Source of the DNA: Fibrobacter sp.
GTDB lineage: Bacteria > Fibrobacterota > Fibrobacteria > Fibrobacterales > Fibrobacteraceae
NCBI GenBank assembly: GCA_017412605.1
Contig: JAFPWY010000004.1
Span: 310,001 to 374,000 of the forward strand
Length of the DNA stretch: 64,000 nt
Direction: 5' to 3'
A program made the position numbers and the translations under genes. Shown here piece after piece: positions 44,396 through 53,751 of this stretch; positions within the stretch are counted from its first letter, which is position 1; each line of letters starts with the position of its first letter. A model generated the notes under the pieces. It ran no database searches. It had not been told where the DNA came from and saw only the letters and a list, made by a program, of their open reading frames with translations.

Positions 44396-47300
44396 CTATG
44401 CCATTTTGCTCGCGTCGATGGTGGTCGTAGCCTCGACCTTGCCGGCAAAGAAGCTGTACGCCGCAGGCACGATGAACAGCGAGAGGAACGTTGCAAACGT
44501 AAGGCCACCGGCGATGGCGATGCCCATCGCGATGCGGCTCGGGGTGCCGGTCATGATGAGCGGCACCGCGCCCAATACTGTTGACAGGCTTGTCATCAGG
44601 ATTGGGCGGAAGCGGCGTTCCGCCGCTTGGCGAGCCGCCTCCAGCTTGCTGCAGCCCGTATTCGCTGCAATCTGGTTCGCAAATTCCACAATCAAGATAC
44701 CGTTCTTCGTCACAAGCGCAATCAAGAGAATCAGCGCAATCTCGCTGAAAATATTGAGCGTCTGGCCCGTAATGAACAAGAAGGCAAGTGCACCCGCCAA
44801 GGCGAGCGGCACCGTAAAGAAGATGACGAACGGTGCACGGAAACTTTCGAACTGCCCGGCAAGCACGAGGAACACAAGTGCAAGCGCCAGGAGGAACACG
44901 ATATAGAGGCCGCTGGAGCTTTCCTCGAATTCCTTCGAAGACCCGCTCAATGCGGTACTCACGTTCGGGTAATCCTTCAACAGGTGCTTTGCAATACGAC
45001 GCATTTCTTCCACGCCGTCGCCAATCGTCTTGCCCGGCACAAGGCCCGCCTGGATAGTCGCCGCGGAGAATCGATTGAAACGCGGGAGCGACGGCGATGC
45101 GGACTGTTCGCTGAACGTGATGAAGTTATCGAGGCTCACGAGTTCGCCCTTGCCGTTCTTGACAGTAAGCATCGAAATGTTCTCGGGCATGCTGCGGTAC
45201 TGGTACCCCACCGCACCGATGATATCGTACTGGCGGCCGTCCTTATAGAACTCGCCGTAACTCTGGTCGCTAATCGCAAGCTGCACCGCCTGGGCAATGT
45301 CGTTCACCGACACGCCTTCTTCGTTCGCCTTGTCGCGCAAAATCTCAATATGCAGTTCCGGCTTGGTAAAGCGCAAGTTCGTATTCACCACGCTGAACAC
45401 AGGGCTCTTGCTCGCCTCTTCTTCGAACTTGGGCACAAGCGTGCGCAAGATTTCGATGTTCGGAGCCTGCAGCACGAACTGCACCGGAAGGCCGCCGCGC
45501 TGCGTACTGATGCTCTGCGGTTCAAACACCATCACGCGCAAGTCAGGATATTCGTTACCGAGCACCTGAATGGCGCGTGCAATCTCGCTCTGCGGGCGAC
45601 GCGCCTTCTTGTCGTCGTTCAAGAAGATTCGCATTCTCGAGTTGCCCGCATTCCACGCACCTGCCTGGATTTCGGAATACTCGTTGGTATCCATGAGCGC
45701 AATGACTTCTTCGGCAAAGGCATCGGCCATGCGCTTGGTGCGCGTCAGCGTCACGCCCTCGGGCATGTTCATGTTCACCATGACCGCATTGGAATCTTCG
45801 GTCGGAGCCATTTCGCTACTCATGTTGTTGAAGCAGAAATACGCCGCAGCGAGGAGGCCTGCCACAATTGGGAAAAGCAAGAAGCGCAACTTGAGGAACA
45901 ATCCGAGAAGCACTGCGTAAACGCGGTTAATCCAGTCAAAGAACGGCTCGGTGATGCGGTAGAACCAGCCTTGCTTCTGGCGGCTGAGGAACTTGGAGCA
46001 GAGCATCGGTGAAAGCGTGAGTGCGCACAATGTCGAAAGGAATACCGTCCCGATCATCACCGCTACGAACTCGCGGAACAAGAGGCCCGTGGTACCGCCA
46101 AGGGCCAGCACCGGCACGAACACCGCCATCAACACGACCGAAGTCGCAATCACGGCAAAAAAGATTTCGTTTGTGCCCGCGACAGCCGCCTGCTTGGGCG
46201 TCATGCCGTTTTCAATCTTGTGGTAGATATTCTCCACAATCACGATGGCATCGTCCACGACAAGGCCAATCGCCAAAACCATCGCAAGCAAGGTCAGCAC
46301 ATTGATAGAGAACCCGCACAAGTAAAGCACAAAGAAGCTACCGATAACGGCGACAGGCACCACCACCATCGGGATAAGCGTCGTACGCGCCTGGCGCAGG
46401 AACGCGAAGATAATCGCAATCACCAACAAGAACGCGATGAAGATGGTCTGCACCACTTCCTTGATGGATGCGCGGATGTTAATCGAGGTATCGCGGCCAT
46501 AGAGGACTTGCACGCCTTCGGGAATTTCGCGGCGGATATCTTCCACGCGCTTGTAAAATTCGTTGGCGATTTCCACATGGTTAGAACCGGGCTGCGCCAT
46601 CAATGCGAGCGTGATGGAGTTCTTGCCATTGCGCCTAAAGCCCGTGCGCGTATCCTTCGGTTCGTAATGGATGTCGGCTACATCCGAAATGCGAATGACC
46701 GTACCATCGGCAGCCGTCTTTACTGCAATGTTTTCGAATGATTTCGGGTCCAAAATGCGACCCAGCGTGCGGATAGAAAGCGTCGTCTCGCTTCCTTCGA
46801 TAGAACCGGAGGGCAGTTCCAGGTTGCCCTTCTTGAGCGCAGCCGACATCTCGGCACCGGAAACACCCAACGCCTGCAAGCGTACCGGATCAATCCACAA
46901 GCGAACCGTCGGACGTTTCTCGCCCCAAATAGCAACTTCGGACACGCCATTGATTGTCTGCAGGCGTTCCTTCACAAAGTTATTGGCGATTTCGGAGACT
47001 TCCATCGGGTCGAGCTTGTCGCTCACAAGGCTCACCATCAGAATCGGGTCGTTGTCGCTATCGGACTTGTAGACCGTCGGCTCGTCCACGTCGTCGGGGA
47101 GCCTGCGGCGCACACGGCTCACGCGGTCGCGGATTTCATTCGCGGCCGCTTCCAAATCCATGCCGGTTTCAAATTCAATGTTGATGAAGGAGAAACCATC
47201 GCGGCTCGTAGACGTAAGCGCCTTGATTCCGGAAGCACTGTTGATGGACGCTTCCAAAATTTCGGTCACTTCGGCTTCCACCACCGCAGCGTTCGCACCA

Positions 47301-47455
47301 GGGTAAGATGTACGCACCTGGATAAGCGGGTAGTCCACATTCGGGTATTCACGCACGCCCAAGTTGGAGGCACCAAAAGCACCGAGCAAGATGATGACCA
47401 GCGCCATCACCGTCATGAGCACCGGACGACGTACGGATAGGTTCGCTACACTCAT
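44396..47455 (-). CDS. RND family efflux pump inner-membrane transporter (HAE1/AcrB type)
   Basis: 1019 residues with the AcrB layout: N-terminal helix (VLMTVMALVIILLGAFGA), a first periplasmic loop of about 300 residues, six helices, a second loop, and five more helices to the C-terminus. Typical motifs are REYPNVDYPLIQVRTSYPGA, the proton-relay VVDDAIVIVENI in TM4 and ALVTKNGILIVEFANQIA in TM10. It pumps toxic compounds or metabolites out using the proton gradient and needs an adaptor and a TolC-like channel. The adaptor lies 7 nt upstream; no outer-membrane channel is in the window. Confidence 0.95.
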   Translation of the reverse strand: MSVANLSVRRPVLMTVMALVIILLGAFGASNLGVREYPNVDYPLIQVRTSYPGANAAVVEAEVTEILEASINSASGIKALTSTSRDGFSFINIEFETGMDLEAAANEIRDRVSRVRRRLPDDVDEPTVYKSDSDNDPILMVSLVSDKLDPMEVSEIANNFVKERLQTINGVSEVAIWGEKRPTVRLWIDPVRLQALGVSGAEMSAALKKGNLELPSGSIEGSETTLSIRTLGRILDPKSFENIAVKTAADGTVIRISDVADIHYEPKDTRTGFRRNGKNSITLALMAQPGSNHVEIANEFYKRVEDIRREIPEGVQVLYGRDTSINIRASIKEVVQTIFIAFLLVIAIIFAFLRQARTTLIPMVVVPVAVIGSFFVLYLCGFSINVLTLLAMVLAIGLVVDDAIVIVENIYHKIENGMTPKQAAVAGTNEIFFAVIATSVVLMAVFVPVLALGGTTGLLFREFVAVMIGTVFLSTLCALTLSPMLCSKFLSRQKQGWFYRITEPFFDWINRVYAVLLGLFLKLRFLLFPIVAGLLAAAYFCFNNMSSEMAPTEDSNAVMVNMNMPEGVTLTRTKRMADAFAEEVIALMDTNEYSEIQAGAWNAGNSRMRIFLNDDKKARRPQSEIARAIQVLGNEYPDLRVMVFEPQSISTQRGGLPVQFVLQAPNIEILRTLVPKFEEEASKSPVFSVVNTNLRFTKPELHIEILRDKANEEGVSVNDIAQAVQLAISDQSYGEFYKDGRQYDIIGAVGYQYRSMPENISMLTVKNGKGELVSLDNFITFSEQSASPSLPRFNRFSAATIQAGLVPGKTIGDGVEEMRRIAKHLLKDYPNVSTALSGSSKEFEESSSGLYIVFLLALALVFLVLAGQFESFRAPFVIFFTVPLALAGALAFLFITGQTLNIFSEIALILLIALVTKNGILIVEFANQIAANTGCSKLEAARQAAERRFRPILMTSLSTVLGAVPLIMTGTPSRIAMGIAIAGGLTFATFLSLFIVPAAYSFFAGKVEATTTIDASKMA

Positions 47456-47462
47456 CGCTCCC

Positions 47463-48575
47463 CTACTCCACTTCGTAATCGGTATTGTGGCGGATTTCGC
47501 GGATACGCACGGAAATTCCCTCGCGCAAGCTGATCAGGCCGGAAGTAATCACGGTATCACCCTCGTCGAGGCCGGCAGTCACATCGACTGCAATCGGAGT
47601 GCGGAGGCCTGTTTCGACATGCTTGATTTTTGCCTTGCCGCCAGTCGCCACGAACACATAAGCACCATCTTTATCCAGCGTAAAAGCTTCTGCCGGAATC
47701 GGGATGCTCTTGGCCATTCCCGACTGCATCGACACATTCACTTTCGCATAGGAACCTGCCAAAAGTTCGCCATTCGCATTGTCGACCTCCACCATCACCC
47801 GGCGGGTACGGCTGCTTTCGGAAAGCGAAGCCTCGAGCGCCTTCACCACGCCCGACTTGGAAATATTGCGTTCCTCGTCCTTGACATCGACCGCATCGCC
47901 CACATTGAGGCTGGACGCATAGCGCTGCGGGAGAGCAAACTTGGCCTTGAGATATTCCACATCGCTGAGGGTAGCAATCGAAGTTCCCGTCGTAAGCCAG
48001 GCCCCTACCGACACGTTCACGAATCCGAGCCGGCCCGCAAACGGAGCTCGGACTTCGGTCTTTGCAATTTGCGCCTTGATAAGTTCCACAGATGCTTCGG
48101 TCGACTTGAGCGAGGCCTCGGCACTTTCCATGTCGGCCTTGGTAGCTCCGTCCTTTTCGAAAAGCGTCTTTACACGGTCGAATTTCTGCTGTGCGAGTTG
48201 CTGGTTCGATTCGGCCTGCTTGAGTTGCGCCTTGAGTTCGGAATCGTCAATCTTTGCAAGGAGAGCACCCTTCTGCACCTGGGCCCCGTCCTTCGCATAA
48301 AGGTTCATGAGCCTGCCAGACGTAGCCGCCGTAAGTTCCACGCTGTTCTTGGGTTCAAGCGTCGCCATCGCAGAGAATGTCTTGTTTGCCGAATGCGCCT
48401 CGGCGATATAGCCTTCCACCGCAATTTCACGAGCCGGTTTGCCGCCAGGGCCACCCTTTCCACCAGGACCGCCCTTGCCCTGGGGAGCACCGCCCGGAGC
48501 GCCGGAATCACCACCGGAACACGCAACAAGAGCTATAATCGTCAAAGAAAAAAGGGTTTTCAAGAGATGTCGCAT
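47463..48575 (-). CDS. RND efflux periplasmic adaptor lipoprotein
   Basis: Membrane-fusion protein that links the pump at 44396 to an outer-membrane channel. The start is ATG 48575; the frame to 48653 adds residues with no ribosome site. The product is 370 residues. The lipobox is Leu-Val-Ala-Cys, and next to the Cys is a Gly/Lys/Pro linker (GGPGGKGGPGGK). Then come the biotinyl-lipoyl-like half motif (VELTAATSGRLMNLYAKDGA), a long coiled coil (LKAQLKQAESNQQLAQQKF), a second half motif (VRAPFAGRLGFVNVSVGAWL) and a beta-barrel. The gene order adaptor-pump is standard. Confidence 0.94.
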   Translation of the reverse strand: MRHLLKTLFSLTIIALVACSGGDSGAPGGAPQGKGGPGGKGGPGGKPAREIAVEGYIAEAHSANKTFSAMATLEPKNSVELTAATSGRLMNLYAKDGAQVQKGALLAKIDDSELKAQLKQAESNQQLAQQKFDRVKTLFEKDGATKADMESAEASLKSTEASVELIKAQIAKTEVRAPFAGRLGFVNVSVGAWLTTGTSIATLSDVEYLKAKFALPQRYASSLNVGDAVDVKDEERNISKSGVVKALEASLSESSRTRRVMVEVDNANGELLAGSYAKVNVSMQSGMAKSIPIPAEAFTLDKDGAYVFVATGGKAKIKHVETGLRTPIAVDVTAGLDEGDTVITSGLISLREGISVRIREIRHNTDYEVE

Positions 48576-48671
48576 ACGGAATAACTTTTGTCCAGATTTT
48601 TGTTTCCTGTTTAGATGCCCAACCCAGTCTATACGTTGCAAAAAAAAGTCCAATCGTAAAAAAACTTGGAG

Positions 48672-48688
48672 TTTGCTAATTTAGCAAA
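48672..48688. other. 17-bp palindrome between the esterase and adaptor genes
   Basis: TTTGCTAATTTAGCAAA is a perfect dyad. It follows the SGNH stop codon by about 17 nt on the minus strand but lacks a T-run in the right place, so an operator for the adaptor promoter or a weak terminator are both possible. Confidence 0.35.
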
Positions 48689-48704
48689 AAAAAGGAATGT
48701 TTAT

Positions 48705-49841
48705 TTAGTTCCAGCCGAATTCCGAGCGAATCCACGCACTCAGGTTCTCCGCGTCTTCTGCGGCCTTCTCCTTATTCGGATGACCGACAAAGCCTAGCGG
48801 GGAGTCCCCTCTCGGTTCAAAGGAAAAGCGGTACAAATTCTTCACTCCCCGTTTTTCAAGGATTTTCTTTGCCACATTCAGGAACCGGCGACATTGGGTC
48901 TTGTAATCTCCCACCAGCATCGGGCCATCCAGCAGCACTATTTTTGCCATCGGATGGTACGAACGGATGCTCTTGATAAACCTTACCGTGGCATTCACGA
49001 AGCCGGCCGAATCATTCATGCCACTTGCAAAATCGTTCGTTCCCAGATTCACAACGACTATATCCGGATGCCATTTGTTATGATCCCATTGATCGAACAA
49101 ACTCCAATTCGTTCCAATTTTCTCGTACACAGCAGGCAGAAGATTTGACGTAGTCCCATCGTAATTGAGGAAAATTCCATGCCCTCCACTACAAATGTTA
49201 TGAGCTTCTGCATTGAGGATTTTTGCAGTCTGCCCAGCATAGCCATAATACGAGCTTTCATGAATGAGTCCCGATTCCTCGTCTTGGTCAGTGAGCAGCA
49301 CCTCTGCGCCGCAAGTTATGGAGTTCCCGATAAACTCCATTTTCCGTTTAGGCACCGCAGGCAAAAGACCCTTTTCTGCACGCCCCAACATGCGGAAGCC
49401 ATAGAAATACACTTCTCCAACATTGCTTTCGCTCCTTTTATACAAGGTAATCACGTGCTTGCCATAAGGCAGTTCGGCAACAACCGGCACCATAGGAGTT
49501 TTTTCGTCTTCACCGAGCGACTTCGATTCTATTACCGAAGAAGGATCCTCTTCCCCGTCAACAAATACATCTAGATAAACAAGACCATTTGTCCTGATTT
49601 TCGCTTCTAGCGCCGAGCCAACAAAGGCTATCGTCACTGCAGTAGCCGACCACGACAAAACCGCGGAGTCACCCTCGCCATAACCAATTCGCCCGGAGTA
49701 TTGCAAATCGTCTGAATCATACGGGACCCAGGTCCATTCAATGGCCTGAAAGTCACCTTCATTAATATCAGAATATTGTATGCTGTTACTGCAAGATACA
49801 AAGAAAAAAGCAAGCGTTATAGAGAGAAAAAAAATCTTCAT
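48705..49841 (-). CDS. SGNH/GDSL hydrolase lipoprotein, CE2-like acetyl xylan esterase
   Basis: 378 residues. The lipobox Phe-Val-Ser-Cys is at Cys17. An N-terminal jelly-roll-like domain covers about 25-155. The SGNH hydrolase domain is at about 165-375: Ser174 in IGNSITCGAE, Gly220 in CSGGHG, GTND at 267-270 and His354 in FVGHPN. The two-domain layout matches carbohydrate esterase family 2, which removes acetyl groups from xylan or other plant glycans; this would suit a fibre-degrading organism. It lies 17 nt downstream of the small membrane protein at 49859 and may be part of that operon. Confidence 0.88.
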   Translation of the reverse strand: MKIFFLSITLAFFFVSCSNSIQYSDINEGDFQAIEWTWVPYDSDDLQYSGRIGYGEGDSAVLSWSATAVTIAFVGSALEAKIRTNGLVYLDVFVDGEEDPSSVIESKSLGEDEKTPMVPVVAELPYGKHVITLYKRSESNVGEVYFYGFRMLGRAEKGLLPAVPKRKMEFIGNSITCGAEVLLTDQDEESGLIHESSYYGYAGQTAKILNAEAHNICSGGHGIFLNYDGTTSNLLPAVYEKIGTNWSLFDQWDHNKWHPDIVVVNLGTNDFASGMNDSAGFVNATVRFIKSIRSYHPMAKIVLLDGPMLVGDYKTQCRRFLNVAKKILEKRGVKNLYRFSFEPRGDSPLGFVGHPNKEKAAEDAENLSAWIRSEFGWN

Positions 49842-49858
49842 AACGTCCAGCTTTTTTA

Positions 49859-50569
49859 CTAGAACTTCACGTTCACACTGAGACCGCTTCCATCCTCTGT
49901 GAACTCAGGCAGAAAACGCACCCTTTCCGAGAACGACTTCGATGAAGTCGCACGGTAGACGCGCATGACGTCCAACACGGAAATTACACGGTTGAGAACG
50001 AGCGCACCAATGGACGCCTGGAATACAATGCGGGAAATGCGGTAGTGGCTCAGCCTATTCTTGTATTCGTCAATATGTTCCGTCGTTTCGGGATTGTCGC
50101 TGGAGCCCCAGTCCCACAGGATGCTGGAATCGAACTCGTCATCAATCTTCTTGCCGGAACGAATCATCGCCTGGTTGTAATCCTCGTTCATGTCCGGGGA
50201 CGAATTCTGCCCGTCGACGCCGCCACGGCTGCGGTAATCCCCCACCGTATTGAGGAGCGAGACATCCTTGCTGTTCGTATTCAAGCCAGCATGGCGCACC
50301 GCGTAATCATGAGCAGAAGTTATGTAGCGGTTTCCGATGACATAGGAACCGATAGCCGTAATCCAGAGGGCCGCATCAACCCAGACAAAAGGACGCACCA
50401 TCTTCTGTTCCCCCAGATACAGTTCGCCCATACCCGGAAGAAGCGCCGACGCACCCAGCCCAAGAAAAAGACTCTTGTCGTGATTACGGCTCACATTCTC
50501 GTCAACCGAAATCACGATTTGCGAAAAAGAGGCTGTTACAGCAAACAAAACGAGCAGGATAAGACGCAT
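49859..50569 (-). CDS. DUF5683-like membrane protein (second of a pair)
   Basis: 236 residues, signal peptide then FLGLGASALLPGMGELYLGEQKMVRP, a pattern typical of DUF5683-like proteins (LPG-x-G-x-x-Y). At least three hydrophobic segments (about 34-52, 63-83 and 183-203). The C-terminus ends GLSVNVKF, as in outer-membrane proteins. Its start codon overlaps the stop of the upstream gene by one base (TGATG), so they are translationally coupled. Function unknown. Confidence 0.72.
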   Translation of the reverse strand: MRLILLVLFAVTASFSQIVISVDENVSRNHDKSLFLGLGASALLPGMGELYLGEQKMVRPFVWVDAALWITAIGSYVIGNRYITSAHDYAVRHAGLNTNSKDVSLLNTVGDYRSRGGVDGQNSSPDMNEDYNQAMIRSGKKIDDEFDSSILWDWGSSDNPETTEHIDEYKNRLSHYRISRIVFQASIGALVLNRVISVLDVMRVYRATSSKSFSERVRFLPEFTEDGSGLSVNVKF

Positions 50570-51972
50570 CAGAATCCCCAGGAGGCGCGGACATCCACAC
50601 CAAACCCGTTAAAGAAGGAAAGTCCGCTATCAAAGTGCAACCGGTCGTACCAAGAAAGATCCTCTTCGTACAGGGACTTGTTATGCGAATGCGCCGTAAA
50701 CGCAGCATCTACAGCGGAAATCAAGTGGTTGAGGATCAATCCACCAATAAACCACGCCTGCATGTCGGCCAGGTCATTGGCCTCGTTACGCATGGAGCGG
50801 TACTTGTTGCGGTTGCTGGACTGGCCGAGTTCCACAATCTCGGAGTTCGGGTCTTCCAGGCCAAGCGCATCGACCGTCGCCACGCTGTCCACGTCGTCCC
50901 AGCCGAGTACATACGTTGCACCGCCAATAATCTGGTACACTTCGGAAGCCTCATAGAAGCCAGCCTTACGTTCCTTCTTCAGTTTCTGCGGATTGTCGCC
51001 AAAAGCACGTTTGTGGTCGGTTTCCTTTTCATAAGGGAGTTGCCGGCCAGAATAGCATCCGCGGTTGTTGCCCGTGCCATACAAGGCTTCGCAGAAAGAC
51101 TGACGGCTGCTCATGTAGCGTTCGACAAAGCGGGAATCTTGAGACGCATCGTCCAGGGACGTGAACAGGTCGTACATGGCATTCTCGTAACGGCCAATGG
51201 AATAATGCGCATCTGCAAACTTCTTGTACTTTTTCACTTGCTCGTCGTAGCGGTAGACCGTGTTATAGTACCACCCCGCCCACAAGCCGGCTTCGAGAGC
51301 CAGGTAGATCACGCCACGGGCATAAGTGAACTTGGAGCCGCCCACATAGAGCTGACCGCTGCCCGGAACAACAAGGGACATGAACAAAGCCTTGCGCGGG
51401 CTCTTGTACTTACCCTTCATCTCGTCGATACCGTGAACCTTGGAAACCTTGACCGGACCGAGCAGATCTCGACGGCTCATACTGGAAGAAGAAAGGGCCG
51501 AAGCCTGTTCGGAACTGCTGGAACTGAGAGCAGCAAGGGAATCCTGCTTTTTGGCTCTCTCCATAGCGGCGTTTACCGCAGCAATATATTCCTTCACCTT
51601 TGTGGAATCAACCGCGGCAGAATCGACCTTGGCAGAATCGGCAACTGCGGAGTCCTGAACAGCCAAACTGGAAGAAACCGGAACTTCCATACTACTCGAA
51701 GAAACAACAACAGAGCTTGACACAGGAGTCACACTACTGGAACTGGGCTTTTGAACCAGGATGCTACTGGAACTGACCGCAGCACTGGAAACCGGTGCGG
51801 GGGTCGCTGCGGGAGCCACGCTACTTGAACTCGGGACCGCTTTCACAGAATCAGCAGACTGCTGAGCAGCCTCCGCCTCGAATTCCGCAAACAGGTCGCG
51901 GGTCTGGGCAAAGGACTGCGCCACAAAAACACTAGCCACACAGGCAAAAAGAGAAAAGGCAAAATTGCGCAT
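50569..51972 (-). CDS. DUF5683-like membrane protein with Ser-rich linker (first of a pair)
   Basis: 467 residues. Signal peptide 1-22, then a long low-complexity Ser/Ala/Val/Pro linker to about 170 (SSSSVAPAATPAPVSSAA). The DUF5683-like part is around 195-240 (ALFMSLVVPGSGQLYVGGSK) with two or three hydrophobic segments. The C-terminal 60 residues end SFFNGFGVDVRASWGF, with an aromatic last residue. The pair with the next gene looks like a duplicated module with different lengths. It likely sits in the outer membrane or envelope. Confidence 0.72.
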   Translation of the reverse strand: MRNFAFSLFACVASVFVAQSFAQTRDLFAEFEAEAAQQSADSVKAVPSSSSVAPAATPAPVSSAAVSSSSILVQKPSSSSVTPVSSSVVVSSSSMEVPVSSSLAVQDSAVADSAKVDSAAVDSTKVKEYIAAVNAAMERAKKQDSLAALSSSSSEQASALSSSSMSRRDLLGPVKVSKVHGIDEMKGKYKSPRKALFMSLVVPGSGQLYVGGSKFTYARGVIYLALEAGLWAGWYYNTVYRYDEQVKKYKKFADAHYSIGRYENAMYDLFTSLDDASQDSRFVERYMSSRQSFCEALYGTGNNRGCYSGRQLPYEKETDHKRAFGDNPQKLKKERKAGFYEASEVYQIIGGATYVLGWDDVDSVATVDALGLEDPNSEIVELGQSSNRNKYRSMRNEANDLADMQAWFIGGLILNHLISAVDAAFTAHSHNKSLYEEDLSWYDRLHFDSGLSFFNGFGVDVRASWGF

Positions 51973-52044
51973 ACACCGCTAAAATAGCAAATGTATGCGC
52001 AATCTAGCCAATACAAACGTTCAAATTAGGCCGGAAAGGCTCAA

Positions 52045-53751
52045 CTAACCGGGGAATCGACGGTTCACGTGCGCTTCGACGACGTTCACCACGTAGTCGC
52101 CCAGCTTTTCGCAGTCGTTCACCACGTCCATGTAGTGGACGCCCATCTGGTAGCTGTATTCCTGGTTCTCGATATCGGTGACGTTCTTCTCCTTGAGGAG
52201 CTTGCGGTAGTCGTTGATTTCGTTTTCCAGGTTCAGCGTGCGGTTCGCATCGGCCGATGCATGGTCGCTAATGACATCGATCATGTTCGTAAGCGCACTG
52301 TCGCAAAGCTGCATAATGTGCTTGATATGGCCGTACTGGTTTTCGGTAAAGTCATCCTTGCTGCGGAACTTGCGGTTGATGGCACGGGCCATGTTGTAGC
52401 AGGCATCGCCGATACTCTCGATTTCGGAAATCTCGCGGAGCATCGCCTGGATGATCGTCTTACTTTCAGGACTCAGGCGGCCTTCCGAAACCTTGTTCAG
52501 GTAGTTCGCAATCTCGATTTCCATACTATCGCTGATGCCTTCGCACTTCTCGATACGGGCGAACAGTTTCACGAAATCGTTTTCATCCTTCATCTCGAGC
52601 AGTTCGGGCACCATGCGGAACATCTTCTGCGTGCGGACTGCGAACAAGTTAATTTCCTTGCGGGCTTCAAAGAGCGAAAGTTCTGCAGTGCTCATGAGGC
52701 CAGCGCTGATAAACTTGACCTTGAAATCTTCGCCGTCTTCCTTTTCGCGGATAATCTTGCAGATGAGTTTTTCCATCGGCTTGATGAACCAGATGAGGAT
52801 AAGCACGTTGCAGAGGTTGAATGCCGTATGGAAGGCAGATAGCGCGTAGGTCACACGGACGCTCGCCTGGGCAACTTCTTCTTCGGTATGCGGCACGAAC
52901 GTCGGGTCGAACCCCACGATGCTGCACACCATGTTCACGAACGGGCGGAACACTATCAATACCCACACCACGCCGAACACGTTGAAGAGCATGTGGGCCA
53001 AAGCCGCGCGCCTTGCCTGCGTACTAGCCGAAAGGGCCGCGAGGTTCGATGTCACCGTGGTACCGATGTTTTCGCCCATCACGAGCGCAATGCCCTGGTA
53101 AATCGGGAGCACGCCGCTACTGCAGAGCAAGAGCGTAATCGCCATGATGGCCGCAGACGACTGCACGCACATGGTAAGGATGCTACCCAATAGCAAGAAC
53201 AGGAGCGTGCTGAAGATCCCCCAGCCGCCGGTCGTCGAAAAGAAGTTGATGACGGCCTGGTTGTGAGCCAGGTCCATCGCCACGGCATTCTCGCGCAGCG
53301 TGGTAAGGCCCAGGAACATGAACGCGAAACCGAACACGAATTCGCCGATACTCTTGGTCGAGTTCTTCTTGGTGTAAGAAAGGATGATGCCGAGGGCGAA
53401 GAAGGGCCACACCACCGAGCTCATGTTGAACTGGAACCCGAATATCGACATGATCCACGCCGTGGCTGTGGTACCGATGTTCGCGCCCATAATAACAGGA
53501 ATGGCCTGACTCAACGTGAGCAGGCCAGCATTAACGAAACTTACGGTGAGGACGGTCGTAGCGGTAGAAGACTGCACCGAGGCCGTAACGAACGTGCCTG
53601 TGAGGAGGCCTCCGATACGGTGCTTGGTCATGGTACCAAGGACTGCGCGGAGGTGTCCGCCAGTGAGTTTCTGCAAGCCTTCACTCATCGTCTTCATGCC
53701 GAACATGAGGAGCGCAAGGCAACCAATCATTTTAAGAATTGCAAGAATCAT
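52045..53751 (-). CDS. Na+/Pi cotransporter family protein with PhoU domain (symporter 1)
   Basis: 568 residues. The N-terminal 340 residues are the Na/Pi symporter fold with an inverted pair of QSS motifs: SVQSSTATTVLTVSFVNAGL and VQSSAAIMAITLLLCSSG. About eight membrane helices. The C-terminal 200 residues carry a PhoU-type helical domain (NMARAINRKFRSKDDF). It imports phosphate, or acts in phosphate export or sensing as in other members. The start is ATG 53751, overlapping the kinase stop by four bases (ATGA), so it is the last gene of the response-regulator/kinase operon. A phosphate-dependent role fits. Confidence 0.92.
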   Translation of the reverse strand: MILAILKMIGCLALLMFGMKTMSEGLQKLTGGHLRAVLGTMTKHRIGGLLTGTFVTASVQSSTATTVLTVSFVNAGLLTLSQAIPVIMGANIGTTATAWIMSIFGFQFNMSSVVWPFFALGIILSYTKKNSTKSIGEFVFGFAFMFLGLTTLRENAVAMDLAHNQAVINFFSTTGGWGIFSTLLFLLLGSILTMCVQSSAAIMAITLLLCSSGVLPIYQGIALVMGENIGTTVTSNLAALSASTQARRAALAHMLFNVFGVVWVLIVFRPFVNMVCSIVGFDPTFVPHTEEEVAQASVRVTYALSAFHTAFNLCNVLILIWFIKPMEKLICKIIREKEDGEDFKVKFISAGLMSTAELSLFEARKEINLFAVRTQKMFRMVPELLEMKDENDFVKLFARIEKCEGISDSMEIEIANYLNKVSEGRLSPESKTIIQAMLREISEIESIGDACYNMARAINRKFRSKDDFTENQYGHIKHIMQLCDSALTNMIDVISDHASADANRTLNLENEINDYRKLLKEKNVTDIENQEYSYQMGVHYMDVVNDCEKLGDYVVNVVEAHVNRRFPG

